From JAVVEZ01 sp032250895 (GTDB taxonomy: Bacteria > Pseudomonadota > Gammaproteobacteria > Pseudomonadales > Pseudohongiellaceae), in contig JAVVEZ010000094.1 in NCBI GenBank assembly GCA_032250895.1, positions 1 to 12,719 on the forward strand: DNA of 12,719 nucleotides, read 5' to 3'. A program made the position numbers and the translations under genes. The notes beneath the pieces are model-generated. The model was given only the letters and a program-made list of their open reading frames with translations, was not told the origin of the DNA and ran no database searches. Shown in pieces: positions 1 through 6,087 of the stretch; positions within the stretch are counted from its first letter, which is position 1; every line of letters begins with the position of its first letter.

Positions 1-1298
1 GTGATCGGCCAGGCCATGCGCTGCGCCGCGTGAATGTAGGCCTGCTTGCGCCCCTCACCCCCGGCCAGGTTCCTTTCCGCCTGTTCCACCACCACGATGG
101 CGCCGTCCACCAGCATGCCCACTGCCATGATCAGCGAGAACAGCACCACGATATTGATGCTGAAGCCGAGCAGACCAATGATCAGAATGCCACTCAGAAA
201 GGAGCCGGGAATGGCCAGGCCGACAAGAGCCGCGGAACGCAGACCGAGCGCGGCCAGCACCACGATCATCACCAGCAGCACGGCCGTCAGCACATTGTTC
301 TGCAGGTCGCTGAGCATGGTGCGCACGTCTTCGGAGGTATCCTGCGTGAAAGTGACCTCGATGGCTTGCGGCCAGTTGACCTGCTCGGCGGCGACCGTCT
401 GGCGCACCCGATCCACCACCTCGACGATATTCGCGCCAATGCGCTTGGAGATTTCCAGGCCGATGGTGCGCTCCCCGTCGAGACGGGCATAACCCTCGGG
501 ATCCTTGAAGGTGCGGCGCACGGTGGCAACGTCATTGAAGGTGACGACACGCTGCCCATCGGTCTTGACCGGCAGCGCCAGCAGGTCTTCATAGCCCTCG
601 ATGACTCCCGGCACCTTTACCGAAAAACGTCCCAGGCCACTGTCCAGCGCACCCGCCGCCACCAGCCGGTTGTTGCGCGACAGGCTGTCCAGCAACTCGG
701 CATAGTTCAGGTTGTAACTTTCCAGCCTGTCGGGTTCGATGATGATTTCGAGCAGCTCTTCCCGGTCACCGGCGATCTCGGCGCTCAGAACACCCTGCAG
801 CCCCTCCAGTTTATCCTGCAGATCCCGCGCCAGCGTAAGCAATGCCCGCTCCGGTACGGAACCATGCAGGTTCACGACCAAAATCGGAAACAGTGCCACA
901 TTGACTTCCTGAATCAGGGGTTCTTCGGTGTCGGCGGGCAGCTTGGCCTTGGCCAGGTCGACCTGTTCACGCACGTCCAGCAGGGCCTGGTCGGCATCGA
1001 AGCCGGCATCGAATTCCAGCATCAGCACCGCACTGCCTTCGGCCGCCGTGGCACGCATTTCCTTCAAACCCTCGATGGTGCGCAGCTCCTGTTCCATCGG
1101 GCGCAGCAGCAGCCGCTCGGCATCCTCGGGCGAAATGCCTTCATGAAACAGGTTCACATAAATCGTTGGAATGGCAACGTCAGGCTCGGCTTCCTTGGGG
1201 ATGGAGATGTAAGTGGAAGCGCCGGCAATCAGCAGAATGACGAATACCAGCAGCGCAGGGCGCGGACGGGTAACGATCATTTGTATCAGTGCATTCAC
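1..1298 (-). CDS. RND-family efflux pump, inner-membrane permease subunit (N-terminal part, cut by window edge)
   Basis: This is the first 432 codons of an AcrB/MexB-like resistance-nodulation-division transporter, which uses the proton gradient to export compounds through a tripartite pump. Seen: TM1 at about residues 13-33, followed by the IPKEAEPD segment typical of RND pumps; periplasmic porter region at about 40-335; a TM2-TM4 cluster from about 337 onward; and the TM4 motif GMLVDGAIVVVE at 394-405. D398 corresponds to AcrB D407, but the next residue, normally Asp (D408), is Gly399. The start is a GTG at 1298-1296. It overlaps the adaptor gene's TGA in a 4-nt GTGA, with GAGGG about 9 nt upstream. 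The nearby ATG at 1294 is not the start, because that frame stops after two codons. The overlap implies translational coupling with the adaptor. Substrate is unknown; the motif fits the drug/hydrophobe (HAE-like) rather than the heavy-metal branch, but this is inference. Confidence 0.93.
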   Translation of the reverse strand, partial: MNALIQMIVTRPRPALLVFVILLIAGASTYISIPKEAEPDVAIPTIYVNLFHEGISPEDAERLLLRPMEQELRTIEGLKEMRATAAEGSAVLMLEFDAGFDADQALLDVREQVDLAKAKLPADTEEPLIQEVNVALFPILVVNLHGSVPERALLTLARDLQDKLEGLQGVLSAEIAGDREELLEIIIEPDRLESYNLNYAELLDSLSRNNRLVAAGALDSGLGRFSVKVPGVIEGYEDLLALPVKTDGQRVVTFNDVATVRRTFKDPEGYARLDGERTIGLEISKRIGANIVEVVDRVRQTVAAEQVNWPQAIEVTFTQDTSEDVRTMLSDLQNNVLTAVLLVMIVVLAALGLRSAALVGLAIPGSFLSGILIIGLLGFSINIVVLFSLIMAVGMLVDGAIVVVEQAERNLAGGEGRKQAYIHAAQRMAWPI

Positions 1299-2395
1299 GG
1301 CCCACTGCCCTCATCAACGGTGGTGGCATCCTGGTAAACCGGGTTGACGGTATCCCCCGGGATGACGAAGCCCTGGCCGACCACGATCATCGTGACCTGC
1401 TCCGGCAGGCCGGTGACCCAGATACCCTCACTGCCGGATGAAAATATCTCCACCGGAAAGAATTGCACTGTATTGCGGGCATCGACCGTCTTGATGCCGA
1501 TATTGCCCTCGGCATCCTGAGCCAACAATGCCGGGGTGATGCGATGGCCGCGAACCTCCCCGGCCGGCAGCCGAACCTCGGCCGACATCCCGGCACGCAA
1601 TTGGCCCTGAGGATTGGGAATGGCCAGTTCGACCTGGAACGAACGGGTGCTTTCGGAAGCTACCGGTGCGACATAACGGACCGTACCCGTCACCACAGCG
1701 CCGCCCAGCAATGTCGCCTGTCCCTGGCTGCCTGTATCCAGTTGGTGAATATCGCGCTCGCTGACCTCTCCCACCGCAATCAGCGGATCGGTATCGACGA
1801 GAGTGGCAATGGTATCGCCGATGCCGACATAGTTTCCGAGTTCGACACTGCGGTCTTCGAGCACAGCGGCAAAGGGGGCGGTAATCACCGTCCGCTGCAT
1901 ATCCAGCTGAATGCCCTCCAGCGCCGCCTTGGCGCTGGCGAGCCGGGCATTGGCTTCGGCAATCTGGGCTTCCGACATGAATTCCCGGCCACGCAGACGC
2001 TGGGCACCCTGGTATTCGATTTCACGCTGGGCAATCAGGGCCTGGGCTTCGGTGATCCGGGTCTTCAGGTCGCGTTGATCGAGACCCACGATGCGCTGGT
2101 CAGCCACGAGCCAGGCCCCGCGCTCAGCATCGATGCTGACCACCCGGCCCTCGATTTCAGCGGCCAGGTCCACGCGGCGGTTCGGTTCCGTTCTGGCACT
2201 GATGACCACTTCCCGGGTGACCGGCCGGGCCTGTGACTCACTCACCGCAACAGACATGAGCGGATGCCGGCTTTGCGTGGCGGCAACATCCGGCACTGGC
2301 GTGCTGGCATCGCCGACCAGGCCCGACATCATCCAGACAATAACAGCAATGGTCAGACCAAGAGCCAGCAGAATGGGACGAAGGGACGGCTTCAT
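1295..2395 (-). CDS. RND efflux periplasmic adaptor subunit (membrane fusion protein, HlyD/AcrA type)
   Basis: This 366-residue adaptor should bridge the inner-membrane RND pump to an outer-membrane channel. Seen: an N-terminal membrane anchor at about residues 7-27 with no lipobox cysteine, so it is probably held by an uncleaved helix rather than as a lipoprotein. Two lipoyl half-motifs lie at about 66-107 and 168-203 (the second contains ITAPFAAVLEDRSVELGNYV). They flank an alpha-hairpin rich in Ala, Gln and Glu at about 108-167. A beta-barrel and membrane-proximal domain follow to the C-terminus. The hairpin is short, as in many HAE-type adaptors. The gene ends in TGA overlapping the GTG start of the downstream pump, so the two form an operon. 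No outer-membrane TolC-like gene is in the window; the pump may use one encoded elsewhere. The ATG at 2395 is preceded by only a weak purine-rich stretch. Confidence 0.93.
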   Translation of the reverse strand: MKPSLRPILLALGLTIAVIVWMMSGLVGDASTPVPDVAATQSRHPLMSVAVSESQARPVTREVVISARTEPNRRVDLAAEIEGRVVSIDAERGAWLVADQRIVGLDQRDLKTRITEAQALIAQREIEYQGAQRLRGREFMSEAQIAEANARLASAKAALEGIQLDMQRTVITAPFAAVLEDRSVELGNYVGIGDTIATLVDTDPLIAVGEVSERDIHQLDTGSQGQATLLGGAVVTGTVRYVAPVASESTRSFQVELAIPNPQGQLRAGMSAEVRLPAGEVRGHRITPALLAQDAEGNIGIKTVDARNTVQFFPVEIFSSGSEGIWVTGLPEQVTMIVVGQGFVIPGDTVNPVYQDATTVDEGSGP

Positions 2396-2423
2396 AGAAA
2401 TAATCTTTACCTTGGTTATACGG

Positions 2424-2429
2424 ATTATA
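2424..2429 (-). promoter_or_regulatory. Candidate -10 box for the efflux operon
   Basis: The minus strand reads a perfect TATAAT here, 29 nt before the adaptor ATG. No good -35 hexamer lies 15-19 nt upstream. The expected -35 position, about 2447-2452 on the plus strand, coincides with the left arm of the inverted-repeat element. The promoter may be activator-dependent, weak or damaged. The call rests on the -10 box alone. Confidence 0.4.
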
Positions 2430-2441
2430 CGTTCAGAAATT

Positions 2442-2488
2442 CGTCATTCCTGTTGTTTGACTGGATGCCCGCCTGCGCGGGGACGACG
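2442..2488. repeat. Degenerate REP/MITE-like inverted-repeat element
   Basis: The left arm CGTCATTCC (2442-2450) matches the reverse complement of the right end (GGGACGACG, 2480-2488) at 7 of 9 positions. The right half contains CTGGATGCCCGCCTGCGCGG, with a 5-bp GC stem, CCCGC (2468-2472) and GCGGG (2477-2481), around a CTGC loop. This resembles the widespread proteobacterial repeats built on GTCATTCCCGC...GCGGGAATCCAG, here degraded. It lies between the divergent efflux and esterase genes. No other copy was seen in the window, so the repeat nature rests on resemblance to known families. Confidence 0.5.
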
Positions 2489-2606
2489 CCCTGCTATGAA
2501 TATCTATTGGGGATTTTGGCATCCATGTGAGTTCTCGCTGGCATCAGCGGCGAGGGACTCCCTCAGAAAGCGGCAGATATGATAGCATGGACCGCAAACA
2601 GAACCT

Positions 2607-4220
2607 ATGGATGACAATAAAATGAAAAAAACCATGTCTGAGTACCTGAGTGTTTCCCTGCTGTCCTTGTTAGCTGTGTCCTTGTCTGTGTTGCTATCTG
2701 CGCTGGCCACACCCGTCCTGGCACAGTCCCCCGCCGCCTGCTCCGCGCTGCTCGGCCATACCCAGGATGGCGTCGATCTGAACATCACCGCCGCCGTCCA
2801 TGCCACTGACCGGCAGACCCCGGCCACGCCTTTCGCGGCGGGCCTGACGCTGCCGCCGCATTGTCATGTGGAGGGTGAAATCGACCGTCGCACGGGTGCC
2901 GATGGCAAGTCCTACGCCCTGCGTTTCGCCATCAATCTGCCCGACAACTGGAACGGTCGATTTCTGTTTCAGGGCGGCGGTGGCCTCAATGGTTCATTGA
3001 ATGAGCCGCTGGGCACCCAGGCAACGGGTGGGCGCCCTGCACTGAGCCGCGGCTTTGCCGTCGTCAGCACCGACAGTGGTCATCAGGGACAGGGCGGTTT
3101 CGATGCCGGGTTCATGGCCGACCAGGAAGCCGCACTGAATTTCTTCTTCCTCGGCAACATGCGTGTGACTCAGGTGGCCAAACCGCTGGTTGCCGCCTAT
3201 TACAGCCGTCCGGCCACCAAGTCCTACTTCGTCGGCTGCTCCACCGGCGGCCGCGAAGGCATGATCATGGCACAGCGCTATCCCTATCTGTACGACGGCA
3301 TCGTGTCCGGCGCGCCGGCGATTCGTACCGGGCTGTCCAATCTCGCCCTGCGCTGGATGAATGTGCAGATGAACCTGGCCGCCCCGAAGGACGCCCAGGG
3401 CCTGCCTCTGCCAGGCGGCACCTATTCAAAAACGGAACAGGCGCTGATCATCGATGGTCTGCTTCAGTCCTGTGATGCCCTCGACGGTGCCGAAGATGGT
3501 CTGATCTTCAACACCACCGCCTGTCATTTCGATCCCCGTTCGCTGAGCTGCCCCGCCGGCCAGCAGGGTGCCAACTGCCTGGCAGCGGACAAAGCCGACG
3601 CCCTGGCAAAGGCGGTGGCAGGCCCCGTCGACAGCCGCGGCCTACAGGTCTATTCCCGCTTCCTGCTCGACACCGGCATCGACGACGATAGCGGGTTCAT
3701 TCCGGGCATCATCGCCGGTGGCGGCGTTCCGCCCGTGGGACCACCCGTGGCCACCCTGCTGAGCCAGGATGTCGATGCCGAATTCATCGCGGCAACCGCC
3801 ACCGATGCGGCCATCGGCGACAGCACCTCCTACCAGCTCTCCAGTTTCGCCGCGAACGGCGGCAAGCAACTCTACTATCACGGGGTCAGCGACCCCTGGT
3901 TTTCGGCCATGGATACCGTGGCGTATTACCAGCGCATGGCGGTCGTGAACGGCGGTCTGGAAAGCGTCAAGCAGTGGAGCCGCGTCTTCCTCGTGCCCGG
4001 CATGGGGCACTGCGCCGGCGGCGAACAGACCGTGGACAGCTTCGACATGCTGGACGCCATCGTGGCCTGGGTCGAAGACGGCAGGGCTCCGGATCGCATC
4101 ATCGCCACCGGCAACAGCCTGCCCGATGTCAGCCGCCCGCTGTGCCCGTACCCGCAACACCCCCACTACCGTGGCAGTGGCGATAGCAAGGACGCCGCCA
4201 GTTTCGAGTGCCGGGAGTAA
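2607..4220 (+). CDS. Tannase/feruloyl esterase family secreted hydrolase
   Basis: This 537-residue alpha/beta hydrolase belongs to the tannase and feruloyl esterase family (Pfam Tannase), which hydrolyses esters of phenolic acids such as gallate, ferulate or related aromatic esters. Seen: a Sec signal peptide with a basic start, a long hydrophobic core at about residues 13-34, and a likely cleavage site after ATPVLA (residue 39), so the product is exported. The nucleophile motif GCSTGG holds C211-S212. D429 lies in HGVSDPW, and H468-C469 lie in GMGHCAGG. Together these make the family's CS-D-HC arrangement, in which a disulfide ties the catalytic Ser and His neighbours. A calcium-loop-like segment, CDALDGAEDGLI, sits at 289-300. 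The C-terminal RPLCPYP segment is also typical. Length is normal for the family. The start may instead be the ATG at 2622 (MKKTMSEYL), which has GGATGA upstream. It stands alone on its strand. The exact substrate cannot be told from sequence. Confidence 0.9.
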   Translation: MDDNKMKKTMSEYLSVSLLSLLAVSLSVLLSALATPVLAQSPAACSALLGHTQDGVDLNITAAVHATDRQTPATPFAAGLTLPPHCHVEGEIDRRTGADGKSYALRFAINLPDNWNGRFLFQGGGGLNGSLNEPLGTQATGGRPALSRGFAVVSTDSGHQGQGGFDAGFMADQEAALNFFFLGNMRVTQVAKPLVAAYYSRPATKSYFVGCSTGGREGMIMAQRYPYLYDGIVSGAPAIRTGLSNLALRWMNVQMNLAAPKDAQGLPLPGGTYSKTEQALIIDGLLQSCDALDGAEDGLIFNTTACHFDPRSLSCPAGQQGANCLAADKADALAKAVAGPVDSRGLQVYSRFLLDTGIDDDSGFIPGIIAGGGVPPVGPPVATLLSQDVDAEFIAATATDAAIGDSTSYQLSSFAANGGKQLYYHGVSDPWFSAMDTVAYYQRMAVVNGGLESVKQWSRVFLVPGMGHCAGGEQTVDSFDMLDAIVAWVEDGRAPDRIIATGNSLPDVSRPLCPYPQHPHYRGSGDSKDAASFECRE

Positions 4221-4255
4221 GACAGCGTTACCGCTACATTCAGCCGGGAGATGAC

Positions 4256-5290
4256 TCAGGATGCGGCAGGTGCCTGCCACAGGGCATCCGCCAGCATTTC
4301 CACACTTTCCGGGCAGCCATCGGCAAGCCAGCGCGCCAGACGTGCCGCGACATCCGGATAGCTCACCCGCACCGGGGTCTTGCTGCTGCGCAACCAGGAG
4401 GCCACGGCTCGTTTTTCCAGTTGTTCCAATACCGTGGCATAGCCGAGTTGACGCAGCGCCTGCGCATTGGAAAGCTGTTCCATCTGCCCGCTCAGGGGCC
4501 TGCTCAGGATGCACTTGCCGATCTGCAGACATTCACTGGTCAATTCAAAACCGCTGTTGGCTATGACCTGCCCGGCATCGAGCAGATCTTTTTTGAAGCC
4601 TGTTCTGGAAATCGCCCGGGTGTGGATATGACCACAGTCCCGATTCGTCATGTCCGGATGATAAACATAGAAATCAAAATCGGATAAATCCCGCAACAGC
4701 TCCAGAATCAATGCCGGACTTTCAAAGGGCAAATAGACCAGCACCTTTTCGGCCAGCGGTTTTGGCAGCTGAGCCGGCACGACAATGTCGAGTATGGGGG
4801 GCAGCACAGGAACGTTGAAATGGTGCCAGTGCAAGCCGACCGGAAGGGTGACGGGCGCATAGTGCTTCATGATGGTCCTGACCAGCGGATTCGCTCCCTG
4901 CATCGGAATATCGAAGCAAAACGCATATTGATGACTGATGCCCGTTACCGCTATGCCTCTTTTGCGCGCGGCATGGCTGAGCACCGGTTCATAGTCCGAG
5001 ATGACGAGATCATAGGGCCGCAAATCCAGGTTATCGACATCGCGCCGGAACTGAAGAAAATTGTTTTTCTTCAGGGTGCCCAGCAGTTGAACCTTGCCCG
5101 CCTTGACAACGAAGGTAAGGCCCTGACGCCACAGGAACTCCTTGATGTCGCCACAACCCCTGGCTTTTTCCCGGCTGCTGAGCAGCCAGTCGATTTCAAT
5201 ATCGGGATAGGCCTTCAGGGCTTCCGCCATCGCGCAGCAGCGACTGACATGCCCGTTGCCTGTACCCTGTACGCCATAGAGTATCTTCAT
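4256..5290 (-). CDS. Glycosyltransferase, MJ1255/VC2487 family
   Basis: This 344-residue GT-B-fold glycosyltransferase resembles the poorly characterised MJ1255/VC2487 family, distantly related to MurG and GT1/GT28 enzymes. Seen: an N-terminal glycine-rich loop, GVQGTGNGHVSR (residues 6-17), with the GxGHxxR signature; VISDYEP at 96-102; and a C-terminal donor-binding region, ANSGFELTSECLQIGKCILS (244-263), followed by PLSGQMEQ (265-272). No signal peptide or transmembrane helix is evident, so it is probably cytosolic or peripheral to the membrane. The ATG follows the PAP2 phosphatase stop by 15 nt, and GGGAG sits 5 nt before the start, so the two are co-transcribed. The partner suggests work on a lipid-linked or glycolipid acceptor, but that is inference; donor and acceptor are unknown. 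The gene faces the esterase gene tail to tail across 35 nt with no strong terminator. Confidence 0.85.
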   Translation of the reverse strand: MKILYGVQGTGNGHVSRCCAMAEALKAYPDIEIDWLLSSREKARGCGDIKEFLWRQGLTFVVKAGKVQLLGTLKKNNFLQFRRDVDNLDLRPYDLVISDYEPVLSHAARKRGIAVTGISHQYAFCFDIPMQGANPLVRTIMKHYAPVTLPVGLHWHHFNVPVLPPILDIVVPAQLPKPLAEKVLVYLPFESPALILELLRDLSDFDFYVYHPDMTNRDCGHIHTRAISRTGFKKDLLDAGQVIANSGFELTSECLQIGKCILSRPLSGQMEQLSNAQALRQLGYATVLEQLEKRAVASWLRSSKTPVRVSYPDVAARLARWLADGCPESVEMLADALWQAPAAS

Positions 5291-5305
5291 TGTGTCTCCC
5301 GCTCT

Positions 5306-5827
5306 TCACACCATCAGCAAGACAATCGTAGTGCCGATCATGGCACCCGCAAAAATATCGGTCAGAAAGTGCACACCCAGCACCACTCTCGACAAACCGA
5401 CGGCAAGCGCCCACAGATACAGCGGCAGGAACACCATACTCAGACCAAAACAAAGAAAACCGACAAAAAAGAAAGCGGCAGAGGTATGTCCGGAGGGCAG
5501 ACTGAACTCATCGGCGGCCATAATCAGTGCCTGGAAACCATCGATGGCCTGACCGGGACGTTTCCGCCTGATGGTGTTTTTAAGAAAAAAATAGACTGTC
5601 CGTTCAACTGAAAAGCCAATCAACGCAAGCAGAATATAGGCCGTCTGTTTTTCCGGCTTCAGCAGCATGATCAGGGGCGGCAGGGAAAGATAAAGCCAGC
5701 CATCTGCGCTGCGGGAAACCAGCCTGGCATAACTGCTCAGGGACGTCCGGCGGGTATAGTTAAATACTGAAAGGAAGGTTCGCAGATCAACGCTTCGAAT
5801 ATAATTGATCATCTGCCAGTACTGCAC
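5306..5827 (-). CDS. PAP2-superfamily integral membrane phosphatase
   Basis: This 173-residue phosphatidic-acid-phosphatase type 2 protein belongs to a family that removes phosphate from lipid substrates such as undecaprenyl pyrophosphate, phosphatidate or lipid A. The three-part active site is complete: K83-x6-R90-P91 (KNTIRRKRP), PSGH at 111-114, and S146-R147-x5-H153-x3-D157 (SRVVLGVHFLTD). Several hydrophobic helices flank these motifs, at about 46-57, 63-80, 115-133, 135-145 and 158-173. The start is either a GTG at 5827 or the ATG five codons later (5812); neither has a strong ribosome binding site. A perfect 15-bp palindrome lies 6 nt before the GTG. It is the first gene of a two-gene operon with the glycosyltransferase. 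The pairing hints at polyprenyl-phosphate recycling or glycolipid processing. The substrate is not deducible. Confidence 0.92.
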   Translation of the reverse strand: MQYWQMINYIRSVDLRTFLSVFNYTRRTSLSSYARLVSRSADGWLYLSLPPLIMLLKPEKQTAYILLALIGFSVERTVYFFLKNTIRRKRPGQAIDGFQALIMAADEFSLPSGHTSAAFFFVGFLCFGLSMVFLPLYLWALAVGLSRVVLGVHFLTDIFAGAMIGTTIVLLMV

Positions 5828-5833
5828 GCATCC

Positions 5834-5848
5834 GAATAGACTCTATTC
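5834..5848. promoter_or_regulatory. Perfect 15-bp palindrome before the PAP2 gene (candidate operator)
   Basis: GAATAGACTCTATTC is fully symmetric: 7-bp arms around one central C. It ends 6 nt upstream of the phosphatase GTG start. A dimeric repressor bound here would block initiation or elongation; in RNA the same bases could form a tight hairpin at the translation start. It matches no operator I recognise. Confidence 0.4.
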
Positions 5849-5958
5849 ATGGCAGGCATCATACCTTCCCGGCATTAAAGAAATGTAAAGTGGCGATGAA
5901 ATTTTGATAAACCCCGGCCAGCATCGGCGTGCACAGCAGGAACATGCCGAGATAATAT

Positions 5959-5972
5959 ATTAAGCGCTTGAT
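5959..5972. promoter_or_regulatory. LacI/GalR-type operator-like palindrome upstream of zwf
   Basis: The core AAGCGCTT (5962-5969) is a perfect 8-bp palindrome with a central CG. Extended to 14 bp, ATTAAGCGCTTGAT, six of seven pairs match. LacI-family regulators of sugar genes typically bind such even palindromes with a central CG. It lies 115 nt before the zwf ATG in the PAP2-zwf divergent region. No LacI-family gene is in the window, so the regulator is unknown. Confidence 0.35.
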
Positions 5973-5976
5973 TTTG

Positions 5977-5992
5977 ATTATTTTTTAATAAT
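5977..5992. promoter_or_regulatory. AT-rich inverted repeat upstream of zwf
   Basis: ATTATT and AATAAT form 6-bp arms around a TTTT spacer in a strongly AT-rich stretch (about 5951-6000) that stands out from the GC-rich surroundings. It could be an operator or an UP-element-like sequence. The HexR site common before gammaproteobacterial zwf genes (TGTAATTAAATTACA-like) is not clearly present. In AT-rich sequence a repeat this size may be chance. Confidence 0.25.
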
Positions 5993-6016
5993 TTTCAAAA
6001 CCTCCTGACGAGGCCA

Positions 6017-6045
6017 TGGACTTCCCCTGTGATTACTCTTATTCT
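6017..6045 (+). promoter_or_regulatory. Candidate sigma-70 promoter for the zwf operon
   Basis: TGGACT (6017-6022, 4 of 6 to TTGACA) and TATTCT (6040-6045, 4 of 6 to TATAAT) are separated by exactly 17 nt. Transcription would begin near 6052, so the GC hairpin would form the 5' end of the mRNA. Both boxes are mediocre; this is the best-spaced pair I found in the region. Confidence 0.3.
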
Positions 6046-6052
6046 CTATGGA

Positions 6053-6073
6053 CGCCCCGGTGTTGTCGGGGCG
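6053..6073 (+). promoter_or_regulatory. GC-rich hairpin in the zwf leader, next to the ribosome binding site
   Basis: CGCCCCG (6053-6059) and CGGGGCG (6067-6073) form a perfect 7-bp stem with a 7-nt loop. The Shine-Dalgarno stretch GAGAGG (6076-6081) starts 2 nt after the stem, and the zwf ATG is at 6088. The position suits control of translation or protection of the mRNA 5' end. No T-run follows, so it is not an intrinsic terminator. Confidence 0.45.
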
Positions 6074-6087
6074 CAGAGAGGAATGAC

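Noticed and set aside
1292..1294. ATG directly after the adaptor stop as the start of the RND pump gene
   Set aside because: In that frame the second codon is followed by TGA. The true frame starts at GTG 1298.
30..1337. A 435-codon plus-strand frame opposite the RND pump gene
   Set aside because: The opposite strand encodes a clear RND transporter; this frame is low-complexity His/Gln-rich and resembles no family.
4221..4255. Terminator between the convergent esterase and glycosyltransferase genes
   Set aside because: Only a 4-bp AGCG/CGCT stem is visible and no T-run follows.
6028..6043. CRP-like half-site TGTGA upstream of zwf
   Set aside because: The second half (TCACA at the right distance) is absent.
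6016..6087. Upstream start for zwf at the ATG at 6016
   Set aside because: It adds 24 residues unlike any Zwf N-terminus, runs through the leader hairpin, and has a GAGG only 2 nt before the ATG; the 6088 ATG has a well-spaced ribosome binding site.
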